From Rubrobacter sp. (GTDB lineage: Bacteria > Actinomycetota > Rubrobacteria > Rubrobacterales > Rubrobacteraceae): a stretch of DNA of 30,578 nucleotides. A program made the translations under genes and the position numbers. The notes beneath the pieces were generated by a model. The model was not told the origin of the DNA, made no database searches, and was given only the letters and a program-made list of their open reading frames with translations. The stretch is taken from positions 1-30,578 of the forward strand of contig JADDPM010000003.1 in assembly GCA_016781885.1 (NCBI GenBank), in the 5' to 3' direction. Shown one piece after another: positions 9,111-16,304 of the stretch; within the stretch, counting starts at the first letter, position 1; each line of letters starts with the position of its first letter.

Positions 9111-9125
9111 CGTTCCCAGGGAACG
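9111..9125. promoter_or_regulatory. Perfect 7-1-7 palindrome, candidate operator
   Basis: CGTTCCCAGGGAACG is a perfect inverted repeat with a single central base. The half site CGTTCCC recurs at 9139-9145, within the spacer of the adjoining promoter-like element. It lies between ygfZ and sufC. The arrangement looks like a dimeric repressor site, but I cannot match it to a named regulator; it does not fit the actinobacterial LexA box. Confidence 0.5.
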
Positions 9126-9130
9126 AGTTA

Positions 9131-9161
9131 TTGACAATCGTTCCCAATAATTCCCTATAAT
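9131..9161 (+). promoter_or_regulatory. Consensus-like sigma-70 promoter reading antisense to ygfZ
   Basis: TTGACA (9131-9136) and TATAAT (9156-9161) are both perfect hexamers, though the 19-base spacer is long. It points in the plus direction and its -10 overlaps the ygfZ stop codon. A transcript would therefore run antisense through ygfZ. Only an 18-codon reading frame (ATG 9171) follows. The flanking palindrome at 9111 supports a regulated start site. Confidence 0.45.
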
Positions 9162-10117
9162 GCCGATAGGATGACCGACTCTCCTACGTGTAGTGGGGCG
9201 TCCTTTTTGGCGGTGCGGGAGAGGTAGCCGAGGGCCAGGGTACGGCCGTGTAAGGGGAAGGGAGCTACGCTGGTGATCATACCGACTGTCTTGCCACCCT
9301 GGGTTATCTCTGTGCCGGGGGAGGTGAGAGCTCCCTCAACAATGAGGCGGTGAAGCGTCTTGTTCGGGTGGCCGCGGTAGTGCATCCTCGCGACGGTCTC
9401 CTGGCCGGGGTAGCAGCCCTTCTTGAAGCTGACGGCGCGGTTGAGGATGCCGGTCTCGCCGGGGAAGTTCTCGGGGGTGATGTCCGCGCCGAAGCGGGGG
9501 ATGCCCGCCTCGATGCGGGCAGCCTCGTAGGCGTTTGGGACAGCGAGAACAGCTCCGAGGCCGAGGAGGTGATCCTTCGCGGCTTCGAGGGTGCTTGATG
9601 GCCCTATCAGGTCGAGTCCCGCTACCGGCACGGCGACGCCGGCGGCGAGCAGGGGTGTGTCCCCGATCTCCAACTCCTTCGACTGGTGCTCGGCGAGTTG
9701 GAGGTCGCCGAGGAGCTTGGCTGCGCGAGGACCGTAGAGGCCGAGTACGCCCCAGGGCTCGTCATTTTCGGAGAGGTCTTTGACCCTGACGCGGGAGAAG
9801 GGGGCGTAGCGACTCAGGATCTCTTTCGCGGCCGCAGCGCCTTCGGGCTCGGTGTCTACGAGGACGTCTCCGCCCGCCTTAAGTACGCGCAGGTCTGTCT
9901 GGATGCGTCCTTTGGGGTTCAGGAGCGCGGCGTAGACGCCGAGGGCGTCTTTTGGCACCTCGTTGGTAAGGATGGCGTTCAGCATTCCCACCGGATCCTT
10001 GCCGGAGAGCCGGAGTACGGTTCTGCCGGAACGATCTATTAGCGCGGCGCCCTCTTTGAGAGCATCGTAACCGGCGCTGGCATGAGTCTGTACCCGCGTG
10101 TTTCCTGTATCGTTCAT
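9155..10117 (-). CDS. ygfZ: YgfZ/GcvT-like folate-binding Fe-S protein
   Basis: A 320-residue protein of the YgfZ (IbaG/Iba57-like) branch of the GcvT family. These proteins help assemble or repair certain [4Fe-4S] enzymes using folate. The diagnostic K-G-C-Y-x-G-Q-E motif is intact: KGCYPGQE at residues 233-240, with Cys235. RIEAGIPRFGADITPENFPGE and the RSGRTVLRLSGKD N-terminal block are also typical. It starts at ATG 10117, 46 bases from the divergently oriented HAD gene. Its place directly upstream of the suf operon on the same strand agrees with an Fe-S role, although a 263-base gap suggests separate transcription. Confidence 0.9.
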   Translation of the reverse strand: MNDTGNTRVQTHASAGYDALKEGAALIDRSGRTVLRLSGKDPVGMLNAILTNEVPKDALGVYAALLNPKGRIQTDLRVLKAGGDVLVDTEPEGAAAAKEILSRYAPFSRVRVKDLSENDEPWGVLGLYGPRAAKLLGDLQLAEHQSKELEIGDTPLLAAGVAVPVAGLDLIGPSSTLEAAKDHLLGLGAVLAVPNAYEAARIEAGIPRFGADITPENFPGETGILNRAVSFKKGCYPGQETVARMHYRGHPNKTLHRLIVEGALTSPGTEITQGGKTVGMITSVAPFPLHGRTLALGYLSRTAKKDAPLHVGESVILSAL

Positions 10118-10163
10118 GTGGACATTCTAAGCCATTGGTTCGATAAACGAGGAGGTTTGCAGA

Positions 10164-10805
10164 GTGGCGAAGGTAGTAGTGCTCGATATCGATGGAACGT
10201 TGATGGATACCAACTATCTGCACACGGAGGCTTGGGCGCGGGCGTTCGAGCAGTTGGATAGCCGGGCGCCGCGAGTGGACATACACAAGCAGATCGGCAA
10301 GGGATCGGACAAGCTGGTGCCGCTCTTCGTCGAGGGCGAGGATACCCAACAGAAAGCGAACGAGTTGCACGGTGAGATCTATATGGAGATGCAGGGGCAC
10401 GGCTTCCCGCTCCCGGGCGCGAAGGAGTTAATAGCCTCGTTGGTCGAGCGGGGCTATGATGTCTGGTTCGTGACCAGCGCCAAGCCGGAGGAGCTGGAGC
10501 ACCACATGGAGTTGTTGGAGGCGGAGGGTAAGATCTCCGGCGTCATCAACTCCAGCGACGTTGAGGAGTCCAAACCAGCCCCCGACATCTTCGAGGAGGC
10601 GCTGCGCCGCGCCGGGTCCTCTCCCGAGGAGACCGTCTCCGTCGGCGACTCTATCTGGGACGTCGAGGCGGCGAGCAAGGCCGGCGTGCGTACCATCGCC
10701 GTACTCTCCGGCGGGGCATTCGATGAGGAAGACCTGCGCGAGGCGGGCGCGGTCGAGGTCTACGAGAACTGCGCCGCCCTGCTGGAGTCGAGCTTCCCGG
10801 AGTAA
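10164..10805 (+). CDS. HAD-family hydrolase (phosphoglycolate-phosphatase-like)
   Basis: A 213-residue haloacid-dehalogenase superfamily phosphatase. Motif I is DIDGT (Asp8 nucleophile, Asp10 acid/base), motif II TSAKP (about residue 97), motif III the Lys in ESKPAPDIF, and motif IV GDSIWDVEAA. The helical cap between motifs I and II (about 16-85) is the C1 type of phosphoglycolate phosphatase and beta-phosphoglucomutase relatives. The start is GTG 10164, with AGGAGG at 10150-10155. It is transcribed away from ygfZ. Substrate specificity cannot be assigned. Confidence 0.9.
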   Translation: MAKVVVLDIDGTLMDTNYLHTEAWARAFEQLDSRAPRVDIHKQIGKGSDKLVPLFVEGEDTQQKANELHGEIYMEMQGHGFPLPGAKELIASLVERGYDVWFVTSAKPEELEHHMELLEAEGKISGVINSSDVEESKPAPDIFEEALRRAGSSPEETVSVGDSIWDVEAASKAGVRTIAVLSGGAFDEEDLREAGAVEVYENCAALLESSFPE

Positions 10806-10838
10806 CACGCCCAAGGTGACTTGACGCCGCCGTTTTTG

Positions 10839-10844
10839 TATACT
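10839..10844 (+). promoter_or_regulatory. Probable -10 box for the cold-shock gene
   Basis: TTTTTGTATACTG contains the hexamer TATACT with a TG extension nearby, 104 bases before the cold-shock start. TTGACG at 10821-10826 is only 12 bases upstream, too close for a standard -35. The promoter may rely on the extended -10. It implies a leader of about 95 nucleotides containing the hairpin at 10878. Confidence 0.4.
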
Positions 10845-10877
10845 GCTGGGCGCAGTCGAAAGTGGGTTACGGTCATG

Positions 10878-10908
10878 AAGCGCCGCCCGTTGGACTAGGG
10901 CGGCGCTT
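10878..10908 (+). promoter_or_regulatory. Perfect 11-bp hairpin in the cold-shock leader
   Basis: AAGCGCCGCCC and GGGCGGCGCTT pair perfectly around a nine-base loop. It lies between the predicted promoter (10839) and the csp start (10948). Only TTTCTT follows, so it is a weak terminator at best. It could be an attenuator, a terminator for leaky HAD transcription, or a temperature-sensitive or stabilising leader structure. Confidence 0.6.
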
Positions 10909-10947
10909 TCTTGATACGGCCCGGAGAAGAGAAAGGTGGGCTCGAGT

Positions 10948-11151
10948 ATGCCCCAGGGAACGGTCAAGTGGTTCAACGACGAGAAGGGCTACGGCTTTAT
11001 CTCCCCGGATGAGGGAGGCGAAGACCTCTTCGTGCACCACACCGGGATAGCCGGCAGCGGGTTCAAGTCCCTCGAAGAGGGGGCTAAGGTCTCCTACGAG
11101 GCGACCCGCGGCAAGAAGGGCATGCAGGCGGAGAACGTTACCCCCGCCTGA
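10948..11151 (+). CDS. csp: Cold-shock domain protein
   Basis: A 67-residue single cold-shock domain (OB fold), an RNA and single-strand DNA chaperone. GTVKWFNDEKGYGFI contains RNP1 (KGYGFI) and DLFVHH is RNP2; the length is standard. GTG 10936 would add four residues, but ATG 10948 (MPQGTVKWF) matches the family start and has AAGGTGGG upstream. The gene has its own leader hairpin and terminator, so it is a monocistronic unit. The tail GKKGMQAENVTPA is normal for actinobacterial CspA-like proteins. Confidence 0.96.
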   Translation: MPQGTVKWFNDEKGYGFISPDEGGEDLFVHHTGIAGSGFKSLEEGAKVSYEATRGKKGMQAENVTPA

Positions 11152-11173
11152 TAAATAGCCTAACAGTAGCATG

Positions 11174-11198
11174 GGGCCGGGGTCTTCCCGGCCCTTTT
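11174..11198 (+). terminator. Intrinsic terminator after the cold-shock gene
   Basis: GGGCCGGG (11174-11181) pairs with CCCGGCCC (11187-11194) around GTCTT, followed directly by TTTT and then ATTTT. It lies 22 bases after the csp stop codon. Confidence 0.85.
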
Positions 11199-11333
11199 AT
11201 TTTGCAGCTATCGACTCTCAGCGTTTCAGTTGATATGAGGCTCAGCGCCAAACCAAAGGAAAAAGGACTGCGGCATAGTTGCCGACTTCTGCCTGTAGAT
11301 CACTCAGTTTTGTTGACTACTGATAGTTGGCTG

Positions 11334-12452
11334 CTACCAACTCTCGTAGGCGTCACGAACGTCCGAGTAGACGCGGGGTAGAGGGAGACCGGCCTCTCCG
11401 GCGAGCCGGGCAGCGTCTGAGTACTCGGGTGCCGCGACGAAGTCCTCCCCGTCGAGGCTTCCGATTTTCACCCTGCAATTGCCATACGGCAACTCGATCT
11501 CTACGACGCGCCGTTCGGCGATCATGCGCCCCACGCGATGATGGCGGACCCCCAAGGTCCCGGTCTCGCGCATTAGTAGACGGGCAAGCCTTTCGCGGTA
11601 GTTGCTCTTCACGAGGGCGCAGAGCTTATACGCGCCGCGGCCTTTCTTCATAACTATGGGCTCCAGCCAGGCGTCCAGAGCGCCGGAGGAGAGCAGTTTC
11701 TCGACTGCCGCCCCGAGGATCTCGCCCGGCGCGTCGTCTACGTTAGCCTCCAGTAGCTCCACGTCGCCGACCTCATCCTCCAACTCGCCGACCACGGCCC
11801 GCAGGAGGTTCGGGGCGTGCCGCAGCGTGGCCCTTCCGGCCCCGTAACCGATAGCGCGGGGCGTCATGGGAGGAGCGGCCTCGGTAAACTCTCCTCCTGT
11901 AAGGCTCGCCATAAGGGCCGCGCCGGTCGGGGTCGTCGTCTCAATGGGCTCCTCGGTCCAGCGTATACGAGAGCCCTTTACTATCTCCAGGGTCGCGGGT
12001 CCGGGGACTGGTAGAGGGCCGTGGGCGGAGGCGACGGTGCCGCTCCCCATCGGTAGGGGACCGCAACTCACGGTGTCCACGTCGAGTAGTTCGAGCGCCA
12101 CGCAGCTCCCGACTACGTCGACGATGGAGTCCACCGCCCCGACCTCGTGGAAAGCAACCTCCTCCGGCGGGCGCCCATGCACCGCGCCCTCGGCCCCGGC
12201 CAGGAGCCGGAAAGTTGCTACAGACCTTCGCGTAGCCCGCTCCGGAAGGCCGGCGCTCTCCACTAATCGTCGGATATCGGCAAAGGTGCGGTGGGCATGC
12301 TGCTCGGGGTGCTCGACCGTTACGCGGAGCGCCCGCGCGCCGCTGACCTCTGCGTTCTCCACGCGAAGCACGAACGGTACGTTCAGTGTTTCCAGTTGGC
12401 GGGAGACCTCCTCGAGAGGAGCACCCGCCGCGGTCAGGGCTGCGAGGGTCAT
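11334..12452 (-). CDS. larC: Nickel-pincer cofactor biosynthesis protein LarC
   Basis: A 372-residue LarC (DUF111) protein, the CTP-dependent nickel insertase that completes the nickel-pincer nucleotide of lactate racemase and related enzymes. Family blocks are FHEVGAVDSIVDVVG, GPLPMGSGTVASAHGPLPVPGPATLE, TPTGAALMASL, LLEANVDDAPGEILG and MKKGRGAYKLCALVK. The first ATG (12452) is the Met of the conserved GxxGDM motif. The preceding in-frame bases still encode HFQPVGGAAGD, which belongs to the family N-terminus, so the true start should be about 12 codons upstream. No ATG, GTG, TTG or CTG occurs there; GTA stands where a start is expected. No larB or larE is nearby. Confidence 0.85.
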   Translation of the reverse strand: MTLAALTAAGAPLEEVSRQLETLNVPFVLRVENAEVSGARALRVTVEHPEQHAHRTFADIRRLVESAGLPERATRRSVATFRLLAGAEGAVHGRPPEEVAFHEVGAVDSIVDVVGSCVALELLDVDTVSCGPLPMGSGTVASAHGPLPVPGPATLEIVKGSRIRWTEEPIETTTPTGAALMASLTGGEFTEAAPPMTPRAIGYGAGRATLRHAPNLLRAVVGELEDEVGDVELLEANVDDAPGEILGAAVEKLLSSGALDAWLEPIVMKKGRGAYKLCALVKSNYRERLARLLMRETGTLGVRHHRVGRMIAERRVVEIELPYGNCRVKIGSLDGEDFVAAPEYSDAARLAGEAGLPLPRVYSDVRDAYESW

Positions 12453-12501
12453 GTCGCCGGCGGCGCCGCCGACGGGTTGGAAGTGTACGTGAGCGGGCGC
12501 T

Positions 12502-12879
12502 CTAGCCCCGGTCGTCGTCCCGTCCGCCGGTGATCTTGCGGGCCATAAACAGGGTTATGGCGAGGAGGACGGAGAAGAGGACGAGGGGGCGAGGGTCGCT
12601 CCTCACGGCGTCGGTGAGGGGGGCGGCATCCCTGCTCTTGCCGGCCTTGCGGGCCAGGTCGAACTGGCTCTTGGCCGAGTCGACGAACTCTTGCTGTTTG
12701 GCCTTGAGGTTCGCCTTGACCCGCTCCACGGTGGCCTGGATGCGCTGCCTGATCGTACGCTTCACCTGCTCGGCGACGACTTGGGGCTCGATGTGCCTGC
12801 GCAGGTCTGTCATATCTGGAGACATACGGGTTCGGATCTCGAACATCTCCCGTTCTATGCGTTCCGGTCTCTCGCTCAC
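12502..12879 (-). CDS. DUF3618 family membrane-anchored protein
   Basis: A 125-residue actinobacterial DUF3618 protein. The N-terminal ERPERIEREMFEIRTRMSPDM is the family signature. A long charged helix (about 28-75, probably coiled coil) is followed by PRPLVLFSVLLAITLFMA, a single membrane segment near the C-terminus. The start is GTG 12879, overlapping the stop of the holin-like gene (GTGA), so the two are translationally coupled. Such pairs are widespread in actinobacteria and probably act at the cell envelope; no reaction is known. Confidence 0.8.
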   Translation of the reverse strand: MSERPERIEREMFEIRTRMSPDMTDLRRHIEPQVVAEQVKRTIRQRIQATVERVKANLKAKQQEFVDSAKSQFDLARKAGKSRDAAPLTDAVRSDPRPLVLFSVLLAITLFMARKITGGRDDDRG

Positions 12880-13322
12880 GGCTTAAGCTGCCCCCTCAAC
12901 CAATCTATGTTCTGCCGGAGGGCGGCCAGCGTACGCTCGGGCCTGGGGTTCAGCGTCCGCAACCTGCCCGCTCCCATGCCGGCAAGGATACCTCCGATCA
13001 CCAGCAGTATAACAGTGATGATCCCCGCGGCGGCCCACAAAGGGAAGCCCGCATACCACATGATGTACATCCCGGTCAGCCAGAAGAAGACCAGGAACAG
13101 GAGCATGAACAACGCCCCGACGGCCAGAAGACCGATGGCAATACCAGCCTTCCTGACGACCGGGGTGAGTTCCGCGCGGGCCAACGCAACCTGCTTGTTG
13201 ACAAGCTCCTGCAGCTGGGGCCGGAGGGTGTCTAATATCTCTTTGATGCTCCGGTCGGAGACCGGGGGACCCTCTCTCAACTCCTTAGAGAACCTCTCTA
13301 CGCGTTCCTGTTGCTGCGCCAT
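12876..13322 (-). CDS. Holin-like (phage holin 3_6 type) membrane protein
   Basis: A 148-residue protein with a soluble amphipathic N-terminus (about 1-60, including IKEILDTLRPQLQELVNKQVALARAEL). Two hydrophobic segments follow at about 62-90 (IAIGLLAVGALFMLLFLVFFW) and about 96-122. It has the organisation of the actinobacterial 'putative holin-X / phage holin family' that pairs with DUF3618. No phage genes are nearby, so a lysis role is unlikely; it is probably a cell-envelope protein. First gene of a two-gene unit. Confidence 0.75.
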   Translation of the reverse strand: MAQQQERVERFSKELREGPPVSDRSIKEILDTLRPQLQELVNKQVALARAELTPVVRKAGIAIGLLAVGALFMLLFLVFFWLTGMYIMWYAGFPLWAAAGIITVILLVIGGILAGMGAGRLRTLNPRPERTLAALRQNIDWLRGQLKP

Positions 13323-13419
13323 GAGCCTGCCCTTCCTCTCAAACCCGGATACCCATCACCATAGTACCCTTACCTTTACGCCCGTAATCTTCTCCTACAC
13401 TCAAGATAGCATAGAGCAC

Positions 13420-13447
13420 TTGTAGTGTTGTACTGGTGTACTATAGA
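13420..13447 (+). promoter_or_regulatory. Possible promoter for yqeC
   Basis: TTGTAG (13420-13425), a 16-base spacer and TATAGA (13442-13447) lie about 55 bases upstream of the yqeC start. Both hexamers match only four of six consensus positions. The region 13323-13500 separates the divergent holin-like and yqeC genes and is relatively AT-rich. Confidence 0.35.
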
Positions 13448-13500
13448 TACTTCGCCCGGCGCTTTCTGTTCGGGTAGAGGACTAGCGGTCGGGAGGAGAT

Positions 13501-14244
13501 CTGGAACTCTATAGGGCTTTGAAGATCGGGGCCGGCGACATCGTGGCCTTTGTGGGAGCCGGGGGGAAATCCAGCGCGATCCTCCAGATAGCCCGCGAGC
13601 TTGGAGAGGCGGAGGTACCTGTCCTCGTCGCCCCGACGACGAAGATGTCCCTGAGCGAGGCTGAGAGAGTAGGCCGTATCCTGGTCTCCGAAGACAAAGA
13701 AGAGCTACGCGCGGAGGTCGCGGACGCTCTCAGCGGCGAAGGAGCCGCCGTCGCCGGGAGCGCCATGCTCTCGAAGAAGAGGATAGGGGGTGTCGAGCCC
13801 ACGTGGATACCTGCCCTGGTTCCTGACCGCGGGGTGGCGCTCGTGGAGGCCGACGGCTCCCGCCGCCGCCCAACAAAGGGTACTGCATCACACGAGCCGC
13901 TCCTCCCCGAGGGGGCGACGCTCGTGGTCGCCGTGGGCGGGCTGCGGGCTCTGGGCGAGCCTGTAGACGAGGAGCACGTCCACCGCCCGGAGGTCTTCTC
14001 GGAGATCACTGGCATAGGCCCGGGCCACACCATAGATGCTCCAGCCTTCGCCCGGGCGCTCCTCGCCGGGCTCCGCAATATCCCGAAGAATGCCCGGCGC
14101 GCGGCGCTTCTCGCCAATGTAGAGCCCGGCCCGAGCATGGCGCGCGCCTCCGTGGTTGCCCGCGAACTCTGGCGGGATGGCGTGCGCGACGTAATCCTGA
14201 GCTCTCTGCCCGAAGAGTCACCGGGCAGAGTCTGGGTCTTATAG
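13501..14244 (+). CDS. yqeC: YqeC, selenium/molybdenum hydroxylase accessory protein
   Basis: A protein of about 247 residues of the YqeC family, implicated in maturation of selenium-dependent molybdenum hydroxylases; the biochemical role is not settled. A P-loop-like GAGGKSS follows the N-terminal DIVAFV strand. APTTKMSL, ALVEADGSRRRPTKG and HRPEVF (the last near residue 160) are family blocks. The first standard start is TTG 13519. CTG 13501 is preferred: GGGAGGAG lies five bases upstream, and the extra residues ELYRAL match the short helix that normally precedes the P-loop strand. In-frame TAG at 13483 excludes a longer start. No molybdenum hydroxylase gene is in the window. Confidence 0.78.
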   Translation: MELYRALKIGAGDIVAFVGAGGKSSAILQIARELGEAEVPVLVAPTTKMSLSEAERVGRILVSEDKEELRAEVADALSGEGAAVAGSAMLSKKRIGGVEPTWIPALVPDRGVALVEADGSRRRPTKGTASHEPLLPEGATLVVAVGGLRALGEPVDEEHVHRPEVFSEITGIGPGHTIDAPAFARALLAGLRNIPKNARRAALLANVEPGPSMARASVVARELWRDGVRDVILSSLPEESPGRVWVL

Positions 14245-14266
14245 CTGTCAGCGATAGCTGTCAGCG
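14241..14266. repeat. 13-bp tandem repeat, two copies
   Basis: ATAGCTGTCAGCG occurs twice head to tail at the end of yqeC, and TTGTCAGCGAG follows at 14279. Short GCTGTCAGC-type motifs like this are often dispersed in bacterial intergenic DNA. Confidence 0.7.
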
Positions 14267-14440
14267 GCCAGCCCAGGATTGTCAGCGAGACTTGCGGCCT
14301 GGCGGTGGCATTCATTGCGATATGATTAGGATGTAGGCGCGCCTCTCTGTACCTGACCTGGCCTTCCTGGGGCTTTTCATCCTCGTGGTCACGAGATCCC
14401 TCGGCGCGAGCCTCCAATCTGAGTGGGAGTATCGGGGCCA

Positions 14441-14476
14441 AGAGGATTACCCGTTAGAAGAGGATTACCCGTTAGA
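14441..14476. repeat. 18-bp tandem repeat, two copies
   Basis: AGAGGATTACCCGTTAGA is repeated exactly, head to tail, 44 bases before the M20 peptidase start. It lies in its presumed promoter or leader region, so copy-number change could affect expression. Confidence 0.85.
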
Positions 14477-14519
14477 ATAGAGGGCGGTAGCTGTCCGTCG
14501 TAAAAAGGTAGGAGGCATT

Positions 14520-15704
14520 GTGGACACGGTCCAGAGGTTCGAAGGTCTCGAAGAAGAAGTTCGGGAGAGCTTCGGGGAGGACATAGTCTCCCTGAGGCGT
14601 GAGATTCACCGGGAGCCCGAACTCGGCTTCGACACCAAGAAGACCGCCGAGAAGGTGCTCTCTGCCCTCGACGGTCTTCCGCTAGAGATCCAGACCGGCG
14701 TCGCCGAGAACGGCATCGTAGCCACCCTGAAGGGCGGGGGAGATGGTCCGACGGTCGCCCTGCGCGCCGATATGGACGCACTGCCGATCCACGAGGAGAC
14801 GGGGCTCTCATTCGCCTCGGAGACGGACGGAAAGATGCACGCCTGCGGCCACGATGGACACACGAGCATGCTCGTCGGCGCGGCTCGCGCCCTCTGTCAG
14901 GACCACCTGCGCGAGCGGCTAAACGGCACCGTGAAGTTCGTCTTCCAGCCCGCCGAGGAGGGCGGCGGGGGCGGCCGGGTCATGGTCGAGGAGGGGGTCG
15001 CCGATGGCGTTGGCTCGATCTTCGCGCTGCATCTGTGGCCCGGGCTGGAGTTCGGGAAGGCGGCGACGAAGGCCGGCCCGATAATGGCTGCCGCTGACGC
15101 GTTCGAGATGGAGATCAAGGGCAAGGGCGGCCACGGCGCGATGCCGCACATGACCGCCGACGCCGTTGTCATCGCCGCCCAGGTCGTGACGGCGCTGCAG
15201 ACGGTCGTCGCGCGCGAGGTGAACCCGGTCGAGCCTGCGGTGCTGACCATTGGGGAGATAGAGGCCGGAACTGCCTTCAACATCATCCCGGAGACGGCCC
15301 GCCTCGGCGGCACCGTCCGCACCGTGGACGCCGACCTGCGTAAAAGGATGCCGGAGCGCATCGAAGAGCTCGCCCGCGGCGTGGCACGCGGTATGCGTGG
15401 CGACGTCGAGCTGAACTACCGATTCTCCTACCCAGTCACCCGCAACGACGCTGGGGCAGCGAAGCTCGCCCTCAACGTGGCTGGAGAGCTCTTCGGCGAG
15501 GACCGCGCTGTTGAGGTGGAGTACCCTTCGATGGGCGGCGAGGACTTCGCGTTCTTTCTGGAGGAGCTACCCGGTGCTTACGTCTGGCTCGGTGTCGGGG
15601 ACGTCTCGGGGCTGCATACCCCGCGTTTCGCCTTCGACGAGGAGATATTGCCGCAGGGCGCGGCGCTACTCGCGGCACTGGCGCTGGAGTCGCTGTCGGG
15701 TTAG
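14520..15704 (+). CDS. M20-family amidohydrolase/carboxypeptidase
   Basis: A 394-residue metallo-amidohydrolase of peptidase family M20D (hippurate hydrolase, N-acyl-amino-acid and auxin-conjugate hydrolase relatives). Metal-binding blocks are LRADMDALPI, MHACGHDGHTSMLVGAA, FQPAEEGGGGG, and SMGGEDFAFF near the C-terminus. The dimerisation domain runs from about 185 to 300 (GKGGHGAMPH, then GTAFNIIPETARLGGTVRT). The catalytic Glu-Glu pair and the ligand Cys are intact. The start is GTG 14520, with AGGAGG at 14510-14515. It hydrolyses amide bonds of N-acylated amino acids; the natural substrate is unknown. Confidence 0.93.
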   Translation: MDTVQRFEGLEEEVRESFGEDIVSLRREIHREPELGFDTKKTAEKVLSALDGLPLEIQTGVAENGIVATLKGGGDGPTVALRADMDALPIHEETGLSFASETDGKMHACGHDGHTSMLVGAARALCQDHLRERLNGTVKFVFQPAEEGGGGGRVMVEEGVADGVGSIFALHLWPGLEFGKAATKAGPIMAAADAFEMEIKGKGGHGAMPHMTADAVVIAAQVVTALQTVVAREVNPVEPAVLTIGEIEAGTAFNIIPETARLGGTVRTVDADLRKRMPERIEELARGVARGMRGDVELNYRFSYPVTRNDAGAAKLALNVAGELFGEDRAVEVEYPSMGGEDFAFFLEELPGAYVWLGVGDVSGLHTPRFAFDEEILPQGAALLAALALESLSG

Positions 15705-15709
15705 CTACT

Positions 15710-16300
15710 CTATTCCCCCGGCGGGTTGAGGAGGAGCTGTACCGCCTCCTCGAAACCTGTCAGGAGCAGCAGGATCAGAAGCACAGCGCCTAGCGGAAGT
15801 AGCGCCGCTGTGGCGGCGCGTCGCCAGCTTATAAAGAGCACCTCTTTGACGGCTACCGTGGCGACGTAGAGCCCATAGGGGACGGCTATGAGGGGGGCGA
15901 AGGGGATCCAAAGCACTATGCATATCGCCGACGCGTAGCCCAGGCCGCGGAAGACGGATCTGAGCTTGCGGCGCGAGGGTGCGCCGTCGAGGACGGTGAG
16001 AACTAGCGCCGCGAGACCCGCGACTAGCAGGGGCCCCAGGATGAGCGCCACGACGAGGCCGGGGAGAGCGGCGTAGAGGAGGGCGTAGTTGAACCCGAGG
16101 TTCCAGACCTCCCGCAGAAGCTCGCCTAGGAGCAGGTTTATATAGAGCACGACGGCGGCGAAGAGCGCCGGTCTCACCAGCCCGCCGTCCGGGTCGAGCC
16201 TGCTAAAGAAGCGGCCCGGCGCGAGCCAGACCTCGCGCACGACGTCTCGGAAACCTTCGGGCGAGTAGAAGCCCGTAGAGGGTCCGCCGCGTGCGCGCAT
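15710..16300 (-). CDS. Yip1-like multi-spanning membrane protein
   Basis: About 196 residues with five or so hydrophobic segments (for example LVRPALFAAVVLYINLLLGE, LPGLVVALILGPLLVAGLAA, LGAVLLILLLL). The N-terminal REVWLAPGRFFSRLDPDGG, just before the first helix, is typical of bacterial YIP1-family proteins. The function is unknown. The frame opens at 16324, overlapping the upstream gene by 20 bases; ATG 16300 (or GTG 16303) lies just after that gene's stop and is preferred. It probably forms an operon with the DUF4097 gene. Confidence 0.7.
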   Translation of the reverse strand: MRARGGPSTGFYSPEGFRDVVREVWLAPGRFFSRLDPDGGLVRPALFAAVVLYINLLLGELLREVWNLGFNYALLYAALPGLVVALILGPLLVAGLAALVLTVLDGAPSRRKLRSVFRGLGYASAICIVLWIPFAPLIAVPYGLYVATVAVKEVLFISWRRAATAALLPLGAVLLILLLLTGFEEAVQLLLNPPGE

Positions 16301-16304
16301 CACG

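Noticed and set aside
10821..10826. TTGACG as the -35 of the cold-shock promoter
   Set aside because: It is only 12 bases from the TATACT -10 box, too short for normal sigma-70 spacing.
12876..13322. Prophage lysis gene (holin)
   Set aside because: The holin-like protein is paired with DUF3618 and has no phage neighbours; this pair is a normal actinobacterial feature.
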